From contig CAUJJW010000045.1 of the NCBI GenBank assembly GCA_963205105.1, forward strand, positions 1-32,250: a DNA stretch of 32,250 nt. The letters are read 5' to 3'. The DNA is from Verrucomicrobiota bacterium (GTDB taxonomy: Bacteria > Verrucomicrobiota > Verrucomicrobiia > Limisphaerales > CAIMTB01). Under the pieces are notes generated by a model. The model was given only the letters and a program-made list of their open reading frames with translations, did not search any database and was not told the DNA's origin. Each line of letters opens with the position of its first letter. Within the stretch, counting starts at the first letter, position 1. Of this stretch, positions 25,043-32,250 are shown piece by piece. The position numbers were made by a program, and so were the translations under genes.

Positions 25043-25056
25043 GTCGCTACTGCGAC
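25043..25056. repeat. Small hairpin 5-4-5 between GT2 and asparagine-synthetase-like gene
   Basis: GTCGC and GCGAC pair perfectly around TACT, in the 68-bp gap just before the asparagine-synthetase-like start. It is short and may be chance. Confidence 0.25.
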
Positions 25057-25090
25057 GGGATGACACGCCGAGGATGGCGAGTTTGGCGGC

Positions 25091-25996
25091 TTACCAAAGA
25101 CTTGGCCGGAACAGCAGGCGGTTGATCTGTTGTTGTCGTACGTAGTGGATGAGGGCTGGGTCCTCCACTTGACGGATCCGCTGAAGGTAACCTTTGCAGA
25201 AGCCCCAAGCCAGTCCGACAGCGCCCACGAGGTAGGGCGGCTGAAACAAGCGTTTGAGGCATTTGCTGAACATGAACAGCGGATGGTAACCAGCGATATA
25301 GTTCGATAGGCCGAATTTCACTTGGTTCTTCCAGGTTCCGTCGGCGGACCCAGTGAAGCGGTGATGCCGGAGGGGCACATCCTTGAAGGTGTACGTTGTC
25401 CAACCGAGCATGTTGGCCTTCAGTTCGTCCACGGTGTCCCATCCCGGGGCTTTGAGCAGTCCGCCAATTGCTTCCCAGCAAGGCCGCCGGTAGATCTTAG
25501 TGGCTCCCCGCACGTGGAATGCCGGATCGCCAGGTGCCTCGCAGGTCAGCCGTCCTTCGTGTTCCTGGCAAATCATGCCTCCGCCAATCCCCAACTTTGC
25601 GTCCGTGACAAATTTCGCGAGGCACTTCTCAAAGTAATTGCTGTCAAAGGACAGGTCCGAGTCGAATTTCACGAGGAAATCCCAAGGGGTGTCTCCAATG
25701 AGGGAGTAGCCGTCATAGAATGCCTCGATAACACCTCCGCCTTGTTTCCGCGCGCCGCGGTCGGGGCGGCGGACAAGTCGGATCCAGGCATGTTCCCCCA
25801 TGGCCTCCTCTACGATGGACGGGGTGGCATCCTTGGAGCCGTCGTCGACGATGATCCAGAGAGCCGGCCGGACGGTCTGGCCAATCATCGAGGCGAGAGT
25901 GTGTCGAATGTTGGCCTCCTCATTTCTCGCAGGGGTGACCACGATGTATCGGGGGTGGGACATGGCGGAATCGCTGAAGTTGATGGCTACACTCAT
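25091..25996 (-). CDS. GT2 glycosyltransferase
   Basis: The 301-residue protein is a GT-A family 2 enzyme: YIVVTPARNEEANI near 17-30, VDDGSKDAT at about 50-58 and KFDSDLSF with the DxD metal site at Asp112/Asp114. GAYGG-type acceptor motifs are replaced by RGATKIYRRPCWEAIGG. The C-terminal third has a hydrophobic stretch (LFQPPYLVGAVGLAWGF) that could be a membrane-associated helix. Its donor sugar is not readable. The start ATG overlaps the stop of the upstream deacetylase by four bases (ATGA), a sign of tight translational coupling; an internal ATG at codon 12 is also possible. It would add one sugar of the repeat unit at the inner face of the membrane. Confidence 0.88.
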   Translation of the reverse strand: MSVAINFSDSAMSHPRYIVVTPARNEEANIRHTLASMIGQTVRPALWIIVDDGSKDATPSIVEEAMGEHAWIRLVRRPDRGARKQGGGVIEAFYDGYSLIGDTPWDFLVKFDSDLSFDSNYFEKCLAKFVTDAKLGIGGGMICQEHEGRLTCEAPGDPAFHVRGATKIYRRPCWEAIGGLLKAPGWDTVDELKANMLGWTTYTFKDVPLRHHRFTGSADGTWKNQVKFGLSNYIAGYHPLFMFSKCLKRLFQPPYLVGAVGLAWGFCKGYLQRIRQVEDPALIHYVRQQQINRLLFRPSLW

Positions 25997-26853
25997 GCTG
26001 CCCGTCGAAGCAGGCGTCGGGCACGTTTGACCAGACTTTGAGCACCGGCCGTCCAGTCGTAAGCACCGAAAAGTTTGGCTCGGAAGAAGCCAGGATCGTC
26101 CATGCCGTTGATCGGGAGCCGGGGAATTAGCAAAGGGTCGGTCGTCGCGTGATATCGACCCAAAATGGTTCCTGTGGCGATCGAGTAGCCCGACTCAGCC
26201 AGGGCTTGACGATAGCGTTTCACGTAGGTCGTGTCGGCGGACGGAAATGCGTAGGGATGGCAGAACGTGGTGACGGGCTCCTGAAGGTGTCCTTCCAATT
26301 CGCATCGCGATTGCCTGAGTTCGTCCCGCAAACCATCTGCAGTCAGTGAGACGAGCTTGGGATGGCTATGGGTGTGGGAACCGAAATGGACACCTTGAGC
26401 CCTGAGCGCCGAGATCTCCGGCCAGGTGAGGCATTCACGGCCCACGAATGAGCGTCGTGGTTCGGCAATAAACGCTGTTGGGAGGAAGACACTGGCTGTG
26501 AACCTGGCTTCCTGGAGAGCGGGCCAGGCGTTGAGTTGGAAGTCACGGAACCCATCATCAAAGGTGATCGCCGCCAGATTCTCCGGACGGCTTTCTGAAG
26601 ACGAGAGCGAGGTGACAGCTTCCTCCAGGTTGACGCCCCGGAATCCCTCCTGTTGGAGGATTTTGAGGTGTTGCCTGAAGAGGCTTGGAGGGGTGGCCAG
26701 CCGGTAGTAGGGAGAGACACCCGTCTCAGGGTCGTCCGAAATGCTGTGGTACATCAGGATCGGTACGAACCGATTCCGCCCTGTTTTCGAACGACGATTG
26801 ACGGACGATGCCAGGCATAGGGACAGGATGCGATCGAATCGGGGCAAACGCAT
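25993..26853 (-). CDS. Polysaccharide deacetylase (NodB fold)
   Basis: The 286-residue product has MYHSI near 34-38, TFDDGF at 97-102 with the metal aspartate, and SHTHSHP with His160 and His164. FCHPYAFPSADT is the third motif block, and LPINGMDDPGFF lies close to the C-terminus. It would deacetylate sugars of the polymer or its precursor. Unlike the other deacetylase in this window it has no clear N-terminal anchor, only a short basic stretch, so it may act in the cytoplasm on precursors or be poorly exported. It follows the deacetylase-GT4 fusion by 100 bp and overlaps the next GT2 by four bases. Confidence 0.9.
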   Translation of the reverse strand: MRLPRFDRILSLCLASSVNRRSKTGRNRFVPILMYHSISDDPETGVSPYYRLATPPSLFRQHLKILQQEGFRGVNLEEAVTSLSSSESRPENLAAITFDDGFRDFQLNAWPALQEARFTASVFLPTAFIAEPRRSFVGRECLTWPEISALRAQGVHFGSHTHSHPKLVSLTADGLRDELRQSRCELEGHLQEPVTTFCHPYAFPSADTTYVKRYRQALAESGYSIATGTILGRYHATTDPLLIPRLPINGMDDPGFFRAKLFGAYDWTAGAQSLVKRARRLLRRAA

Positions 26854-26953
26854 GGATGGACTTTTTCCTGGTGGAATGCGCCGCCTGGGGTCCGGCCAAC
26901 GGGTAGCAAGGGTCGACGGGAGCTGATGGACAGGACGCGAGGAATTCGCTCGC

Positions 26954-29170
26954 TCATTGCGCCTGGGTTAAACCGTCGAAGAGCTCGAAGTAGTGCATGG
27001 TGTGGCGTTCCCAACCATTTTCTGCGACGTAGTTCGAACCCTTTTGGATCAAGCGACTTCGAAGGTCGGCATTTTCAAGTACCTCCAACCACGCCTTGGC
27101 TAGGGATTCAGGCTTGCCTGAATCGAAGAAATGAACCTCACCTTTGCCGAAGTAGAACTCGTCGATGCGGGTTCTGGAAGCGATCACGGGCAGTCCGGCC
27201 GCCATGAACTCCATGATTTTGGTGCTATACGCCTCGTTGCCGAATCCGTCCGCCAGTTTGGGGACAATGCCGATATCGGCGGTTGCCAGAAAGGCTGGCA
27301 CTTCCGTGATGGGGACGGGGCGATGGATTTTGGCGTGATCGGAGAGGCCGAGTTGCAGAATCTGAGCCTGCAAGGGTTCCCGCTCGGGACCATCACCCAT
27401 CAGGTGGAGTTGCGCTGAAGGGTGGTGCCTGCGAACGATGTCGAGGGCTTGGATGGCAATGTGCAGGCCTTGATGGTGGTAGAATCCGCCTGGAAAGGCC
27501 GCTATGGAGGGTCGGTCCGGACTATGTGGAGGGCGATTGGCGGCGATGGCACGATACGCTTGCGTATCCACGTGGTTCACCATCGTTGTGCATTTGTCAC
27601 CCAGCCCGGTTCGGGCAGCCACCTTGTCGCGCCAGAGTTGGTTGGAGACGATGACGTGGTCCGCGAACTGGCAGGAAATGCGTTCGCAGAACAGGGTCAA
27701 CCGATGGAGAAGAGAGCCTGGTTCCGAATGAAACTTGGCAGCATAGAACTCGGGAAGCAGATCGTGGAGATCAAGAATCAGGCGGCTTCCTTTCTTTTTG
27801 GCCAGCCAAGCGGCGAAAATGAGGAAATCCGGCACGTTGTGCACATGGATGACATCGAATTGCCTAAGCTTTCGAATGGCATTGATGTGGTGAAAAGAGC
27901 GGGTGAAGAACGTGAGCATCCGCAGGGCATAATCTGAGACACGCCGCTCGTTTCGGGTGCGGTTCTGGACATGGAACACCCGGATGCCCGGAGCGAAATA
28001 GACCGAGGGGTCGGCGCTCTGCGCCATATCGCCGACGCGCGGTGCAGGGGAGGTTTCCTTGATGGATGGGCTGCCAAGCGAGAGGACATCGACCGAATCG
28101 CCTCGAGCCGCCAATGCACGCGCGTATCGTTGAACGCGGTTATCCTGCTCAAAAAAACTGTAAGAGAGCATGCAGGCATGCCTGGGGCGTCGGGGCCCTC
28201 CTTCGGGATACGATGAACGGATGTGTTGGTTCACCTCCCGGGGCAGGGCGTGCCAATAACTGCCCGAATACGTGTCATGAAGGTGCTGAAGGAACTCCTG
28301 GTAGAAGTGCACGGGGAAATCCTTTCGGATTCCCCGGCTGTCTCCTCCATGGGAGACATAATCCGGATGGAGATTCAGGAGCACCATTCCCCCCCTTTCC
28401 GCGATCCAAGCCACCTTTCTCTTCCACACACTGATGTCCTTGTGCCCCAGGAAGAGGAACATGGTGGAGTCCTGGGGCAGGGTGTACGGAAGTTCTACGA
28501 AGCCACCGGCTGCGACGCCCGTCGAGCCGGGCCTGCTACCAATGGGTGCAGGGGAGGAGCTTTTGGGACGTGGAACCCAGAATGGAAAGATGGTTGAGGC
28601 GGCGTCCGGTTGGGGCTCAATGGGGTCGGCGTCGAAGGTGGACGCATCGTATTCGATTTCGAGATCGTGGAGCCAATCGATGCGATGGAGCATGTACGCC
28701 GAGCGGAACCCCGTGGCTTTCCACTCCCGGATATGATGATTGATCCGCTGGGCGTTGCGTCGGAAGGCTTCCCTGGATGCGTAGAGCTTGCCGTCGTGGT
28801 GGAGGTCGTGCACGCCCACCTCGAAGCCGCGTGAAGCCAACTCCGAGCGTATTTCCGGGGTGACCTGGTATTTTCCCTCGGGGACAAAGTTGAAGGAGGA
28901 ACGGAATCCCTTCGATTCCTCGACGGCGGCCAGGGCCATGGTCTTCTGAAGGCCGGCGGGACCTTCGACGTCATGGGTGAGAATCACCGCGAACTGCTTG
29001 CCCCCGGGCCAGCCGCACCAACCCAAGGGGGTGCGTCCGGCCGCCTCGTTGATGGGCCACGCGGCGTGAGGCTGGCCTATCATCCGTTGGGAATGCCACT
29101 TCCGGAGCAGTGTCCGAAAGCGGTCGGGCAGGAGAGGCTTCAGCGTGAAATAGATGCTATTGCGGAACAT
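26954..29170 (-). CDS. Polysaccharide deacetylase-like / GT4 glycosyltransferase fusion
   Basis: One 738-residue frame joins two enzymes. Residues 1-320 are NodB-like, with ILTHDVEGP (THDVE at 65-69 in place of TFDDG) and GVHDLHHDG at 119-127. RSAYMLHR and FVELPYTLPQD then appear as in the WbsX/DUF-type deacetylase relatives. From about 330 to the end is a GT-B GT4 enzyme: CMLSYSFFEQDNRVQRYA opens the N-domain, DVIHVHNVPDFLIF and LDLHDLLPEFY follow. GFYHHQGLHIAIQAL then starts the C-domain, and YSTKIMEFMAAGLPVIAS carries the nucleotide-sugar site (the E-x7-E-like signature is degenerate). Each half has its full-family length, with a proline/arginine hinge near 325-330, so this is a fusion rather than a frame error. 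Sugar transfer coupled to deacetylation of the same residue is possible. Confidence 0.82.
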   Translation of the reverse strand: MFRNSIYFTLKPLLPDRFRTLLRKWHSQRMIGQPHAAWPINEAAGRTPLGWCGWPGGKQFAVILTHDVEGPAGLQKTMALAAVEESKGFRSSFNFVPEGKYQVTPEIRSELASRGFEVGVHDLHHDGKLYASREAFRRNAQRINHHIREWKATGFRSAYMLHRIDWLHDLEIEYDASTFDADPIEPQPDAASTIFPFWVPRPKSSSPAPIGSRPGSTGVAAGGFVELPYTLPQDSTMFLFLGHKDISVWKRKVAWIAERGGMVLLNLHPDYVSHGGDSRGIRKDFPVHFYQEFLQHLHDTYSGSYWHALPREVNQHIRSSYPEGGPRRPRHACMLSYSFFEQDNRVQRYARALAARGDSVDVLSLGSPSIKETSPAPRVGDMAQSADPSVYFAPGIRVFHVQNRTRNERRVSDYALRMLTFFTRSFHHINAIRKLRQFDVIHVHNVPDFLIFAAWLAKKKGSRLILDLHDLLPEFYAAKFHSEPGSLLHRLTLFCERISCQFADHVIVSNQLWRDKVAARTGLGDKCTTMVNHVDTQAYRAIAANRPPHSPDRPSIAAFPGGFYHHQGLHIAIQALDIVRRHHPSAQLHLMGDGPEREPLQAQILQLGLSDHAKIHRPVPITEVPAFLATADIGIVPKLADGFGNEAYSTKIMEFMAAGLPVIASRTRIDEFYFGKGEVHFFDSGKPESLAKAWLEVLENADLRSRLIQKGSNYVAENGWERHTMHYFELFDGLTQAQ

Positions 29171-29281
29171 GCCACCGTTGGGTTCTGCGCCATGTTGTGT
29201 GGGCAGGCTTCGCCCCGGTCAATTCGCAGATGCTGCGATTGATGGCGACGGGAGTGGGCTAATGCTCACGGGTAAAGCCTC

Positions 29282-29302
29282 GGACACGTCCCCATCGTGT
29301 CC
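29282..29302 (-). terminator. Hairpin 7-7-7 after the Wzc-like gene
   Basis: GGACACG and CGTGTCC pair perfectly around seven bases, 20 bases after the Wzc-like stop and inside the 151-bp gap before the fusion gene. No U-run follows on the minus strand, so it may be an mRNA-end or pause structure. Confidence 0.4.
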
Positions 29303-29321
29303 CTGGCAGCGCTGTCGACGT

Positions 29322-31619
29322 CTAGAGATCGGGATCAAGTCCACGAGGAATGTATCGGCGGTGTTTGTTGAGTACCGCGGCAACGTCCGCTCGCGACTGC
29401 TTCAAGAGCCCGGTCACTTGCTTGGCGAGGTCCCCGTGGGTTTTCTCCGACTCCAGGACCAACAGCGTCATGTCCAGGAGTCCGGCAACCCTGGCGGTTG
29501 CACTGGTTTGCGTCACGGGGGGCAGGTCAAAAATGATGTAATCGAAGTCACTCGCCTTCATCTTGGGAAGAAGGTTGGCGAGTTTCTTGGGGAGAACGCC
29601 CACTTTCCCCGGGAGGCCGGTTTCGTTGAGCGCGGCCATGTAAAAATTCTCGTTAACCATGGCGGCGGATCGGGCGCCCTGGTCGAGCACGGCGGCGACG
29701 CCGGTTGCCTGCTTTCCTCGGTAGAATGCCTGGACCGAGGGGCCGAGGTCGGGGTTGGCGTCCACGTAGAGAACGTTGCCTTCGCCGGTCTCGGAAAGGG
29801 AGGCGGCGAGATGCGTGGCGAGGGTTGTAGCGCCGGCGTTGCGGCCACAACTAGTCACCCCGACAAGCTTGGGTTTATGGTGAAGCTCGCGGAGCTGGAA
29901 ATGCATGATGACGCGATCACGCAATGCCTCCGCGTAAGACATCAGGGGATTGTTGCTTTCCTCGTCTGCAGCAGGGATGACCGCTGGAACCTCGACGGCA
30001 CCGGGCTTGCCCGACGAAGGCGCAGGCAAGGCGTGGGAGCCGAGGGGTCGCTCCGGGATAGCCATCCGGGGAACCGTCAGGAAGACAGGAATGTTGAGGT
30101 TCCGGGTGATTTGGGATGGCCTGCGAAGGGTTTGGTCTGCGTAGAACTCCAGTCCCAGAGCCAAGCCGATTCCGAGGACCAGACCGCTGGCGAAGACAGC
30201 CGCCACAATCTGATACAGCTTCATGGTGTCGCGTGCCGGCGGCGACGCGGATTGGACGACCTGGATATTCGCGAGGCGGCCGGAGGTTAGGGCAGCATCC
30301 ACGCGGGCTTCCTCGATCGCACTGGAGTAGTAACGATAGTCCTTCTCGTAGTTGGTGCGCTTGCGTTCGAGTTCCGTGATTTCCGGTTCCTTTTCGTTCA
30401 GTTTGGCCTGTTCGGCCTGCAACTGATTCAGCTGCCGCTGGAGGGTGTTCCAGCGTGCCTCGAAACCTGCAACGCGTGAGACTTCAACACTCCGGTCCAT
30501 GGGACCCGTGGGCGATGACGTGCCACTCGTGGTGCGGGAGGCGGCTCTGAAAACGTAGGTGGAAATTCCGGGGTTGTCCTCTTCCAGTTTGTCCCGTTCG
30601 GCTTCGATTGAGTGGATGCGCTCGCGAAGGGTGTTCACAAACAGACTGTCCTCGGTGTACTGGAGCAGCAGCTCCTGTTTGCGCTTGTTGAGATTGTCGA
30701 TCTGGGCCAGGAGATCCTCGTAGGCGAGCAACTTCTCTCGGGGAATGATTGGGGCCGGGGTTGCTGCCTCGGTTTGGTTGGTCGAGGTGCTGACCACATT
30801 GGTGGCGTGGTAGCCGAGCGAGGCACGGGCTTCTGCAAGTTGGGATTCAGCGGAGAAAAGTTCCTGCTTCACCTGGGCGAGTTGGGCGGCGTTGGCTCGT
30901 TTCGCCTCTTCGATGCTGGCGATGCCAAGGGAGTCCTTGAGCTGGCGCAGTTCCGCCTCGACCTTTTCGAGATCGGACCGGCGCAGATCGGCCTGTCGTC
31001 CCAGATCGTCCAGCACGCCAAGCGCTCGGTGGACCCGTGCGTGCATTCGCAGGTAGCCCGACACAAGGTTGGAGAGGGTAAGGCGGGTCGTGGTCGGGTC
31101 CTGATGACGGAACGAGAGGCGAAGTACATTGCTGCGCCGTGGGGCGTCGACGCCGATCCTGGATCGAATGACGGAAGCGGCGGCGGCGAGTGGGAACTCG
31201 ACTTGGGCGGTGTTGATGATGTTCGAGGGGCCGACAGCAGCAGCGACTTCTTCTGCAAGGTCCAAGCTCGTGATGAGGTCCATCTCGGAGTTGAGGATGT
31301 TTTCCCCTCGCGAGTCGGGTGACTTGATCGCGTCGGAGGAATCCATCGGACCCATGGAACGTGTTTCCTGAACATAACGGATCAGGAGCCGTGCCTCGGA
31401 AACATAGACCGGCTTCTGGGTCAAGAAGATAAATGCTGCTGCTCCGAAGCCGCTAAGAGAGAGCAGGATGATTTTCCACTTATGTCGAAACAGGATGTAG
31501 AAAATATCCGATGGACGGAAGCGGCTTTCGGGTGGCTCGACTTGGCGAGCTCCAATTGAGATGGATTCCGGGGGCTTCAAGACTTTCGGGGTTTGGCCTT
31601 GGAGGCCGCTAAGCAGCAA
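29322..31619 (-). CDS. Wzz/Wzc-type polysaccharide co-polymerase with degenerate kinase domain
   Basis: The 765-residue protein has a Wzz domain (first membrane helix about 49-68, SEARLLIRY) and long coiled coils between about 200 and 470 (LRRSDLEKVEAELRQL, LERKRTNYEKDYRYY, the latter like the GNVR region). A second membrane helix near 490-510 and a cytoplasmic CapB/Wzc-like domain from 586 complete it. In that domain the P-loop reads GRNAGATT, with Ala597 where BY-kinases have the lysine. The Walker A' Asp620 (VLYVDANPD) and Walker B Asp698 (IIFDLPP) remain, and the C-terminus has no tyrosine cluster. Chain-length control and export pairing are expected, but tyrosine-kinase activity is doubtful. 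The start is TTG at 31619 with no ATG available, overlapping the upstream stop by 11 bp. Confidence 0.88.
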   Translation of the reverse strand: MLLSGLQGQTPKVLKPPESISIGARQVEPPESRFRPSDIFYILFRHKWKIILLSLSGFGAAAFIFLTQKPVYVSEARLLIRYVQETRSMGPMDSSDAIKSPDSRGENILNSEMDLITSLDLAEEVAAAVGPSNIINTAQVEFPLAAAASVIRSRIGVDAPRRSNVLRLSFRHQDPTTTRLTLSNLVSGYLRMHARVHRALGVLDDLGRQADLRRSDLEKVEAELRQLKDSLGIASIEEAKRANAAQLAQVKQELFSAESQLAEARASLGYHATNVVSTSTNQTEAATPAPIIPREKLLAYEDLLAQIDNLNKRKQELLLQYTEDSLFVNTLRERIHSIEAERDKLEEDNPGISTYVFRAASRTTSGTSSPTGPMDRSVEVSRVAGFEARWNTLQRQLNQLQAEQAKLNEKEPEITELERKRTNYEKDYRYYSSAIEEARVDAALTSGRLANIQVVQSASPPARDTMKLYQIVAAVFASGLVLGIGLALGLEFYADQTLRRPSQITRNLNIPVFLTVPRMAIPERPLGSHALPAPSSGKPGAVEVPAVIPAADEESNNPLMSYAEALRDRVIMHFQLRELHHKPKLVGVTSCGRNAGATTLATHLAASLSETGEGNVLYVDANPDLGPSVQAFYRGKQATGVAAVLDQGARSAAMVNENFYMAALNETGLPGKVGVLPKKLANLLPKMKASDFDYIIFDLPPVTQTSATARVAGLLDMTLLVLESEKTHGDLAKQVTGLLKQSRADVAAVLNKHRRYIPRGLDPDL

Positions 31620-32250
31620 ATCGATACATCAGCGTACCAACAGCGCGGCTGAGGGCACGTGGAAGACAGCGGAAAACCTTACTATGCCAGCCTTGGGCCC
31701 TGTCGGGCGTAACAACAATGCGCCCTGAACGCAGCTCTTGGCGGACGTAATGTATCAAGCGTTCCTCTCCTCCAAGACCCAATTTAAATCGACGTAGACC
31801 CTCGTTGTCGAGAGAAGTTCTTCCCAGGTCAAGAGTGGAAAAGCCAAGTTGTGAACAACGTCGAATGCCCTGCCAAAGGACGAGGTTGTTGGGTCGCAAT
31901 TCGAGGTGGCTATCGGAAGATGCCCCAAATTTGTAAAGCGCATGGCTGCCGAAACCGAAGAAAACAGCTCCGGCAACTGGAACATCGCCGTCCAAGGCGA
32001 GCAGGACGAACCCGAGACCTTGCGACAAGATGTGGCGTTGGATGTTGCGGAAAAAAGCAATGGGTTGGGGGGGTAAGCCGTGTCGCCGGCGCGTTTCGCA
32101 GTGCAGAGAATAGTATGCTTCCACATCGGCCAAATCTCGGCCCTCCTTGAGTTGCAATGGACTTCGGCCCGCCTTGCGCAGACCTCGCCGCATGGCTGGC
32201 GAGCATCGCTGGAGCTGTTCCTCCTCCGAGAGGTTGAGGTGGACGACGTG
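31609..32250 (-). CDS. FemAB/GNAT-type acyltransferase (C-terminal part, runs off right edge)
   Basis: The frame is open to the right edge, giving 213 visible residues that begin VVHLNLSEEEQLQRC and continue SPAMRRGLRKAGR, the FemAB block that precedes the GNAT half. AYYSLHCETRRRHGLP, VAGAVFFGFGSHALYKFGAS, and YDLG-like LDLGRTSLDNEGLRRFKLGLG give the acyl-CoA/aminoacyl-type fold. An ATG at 32193 exists but would cut off conserved sequence, so the true start lies beyond the window. It overlaps the Wzc-like gene by 11 bp and belongs to the same transcript. It is the third member of the FemAB/GNAT set in this locus and probably decorates the polymer or its precursor. Confidence 0.85.
   Translation of the reverse strand, partial: HVVHLNLSEEEQLQRCSPAMRRGLRKAGRSPLQLKEGRDLADVEAYYSLHCETRRRHGLPPQPIAFFRNIQRHILSQGLGFVLLALDGDVPVAGAVFFGFGSHALYKFGASSDSHLELRPNNLVLWQGIRRCSQLGFSTLDLGRTSLDNEGLRRFKLGLGGEERLIHYVRQELRSGRIVVTPDRAQGWHSKVFRCLPRALSRAVGTLMYRFAA

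Noticed and set aside
29154..30290. Long plus-strand frame of 378 codons
   Set aside because: It lies wholly antisense to the Wzc-like and fusion genes, has no recognisable motif, and is expected from GC-rich third positions on the opposite strand.

Overview
The window is one dense, single-direction block of polysaccharide genes. Every credible gene is on the minus strand, so transcription runs from the right edge to the left edge. Base composition is GC-rich and several starts are TTG or GTG. Secreted proteins carry a W/FFRL-type module (RLEISWP ... FFRLAK) and many 'TN' runs typical of Verrucomicrobiota, especially the Pedosphaera/Limisphaera side. That placement is an inference from style, not from a marker gene. 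No rRNA, tRNA, CRISPR array, integrase or transposase was seen.

Layout in transcription order. 32250-29322: the end of a FemAB/GNAT-type acyltransferase, then a Wzz/Wzc-type chain-length protein whose cytoplasmic kinase-like domain has lost the P-loop lysine. 29170-22403: a polysaccharide deacetylase-like/GT4 fusion, a NodB-type deacetylase, a GT2, an asparagine-synthetase-like amide ligase without the N-terminal cysteine, and a second deacetylase. 22177-17448: a FemAB-like transferase, a rhamnosyltransferase-like GT2, a UDP-sugar epimerase and a Wzy-type polymerase. 17157-7134: three secreted right-handed beta-helix proteins, a SUMF1-fold protein lacking the formylglycine-generating cysteines, a CelD/BcsL-type GNAT protein and a Wzx flippase. 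6919-1: a glycosyltransferase interrupted by one in-frame TAG, an FrhB-like iron-sulfur protein, a polysaccharide pyruvyl transferase, a CapA-like protein, glucose-1-phosphate thymidylyltransferase (RfbA) and an RmlD-like reductase cut by the left edge.

Together these form most of a Wzx/Wzy-dependent exopolysaccharide pathway: dTDP-sugar supply, glycosyl transfer, flipping, polymerisation and chain-length control. The tailoring set is unusually large: two deacetylases plus one deacetylase-like fusion domain, three FemAB/GNAT acyltransferases, one amide ligase, one pyruvyl transferase and three extracellular beta-helix proteins. The initiating phosphoglycosyltransferase and the outer-membrane exporter are not in the window. 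The gene set resembles exosortase-associated EPS loci (FemAB, deacetylase, asparagine synthase, Wzc), but no exosortase or PEP-CTERM tail is present.

The points most worth a second look are the amber-interrupted glycosyltransferase, the pseudo-kinase Wzc, the beta-helix trio with inserted modules, the deacetylase-GT4 fusion, a palindrome-rich leader upstream of the third beta-helix gene, and a 12-bp perfect hairpin upstream of wzy.
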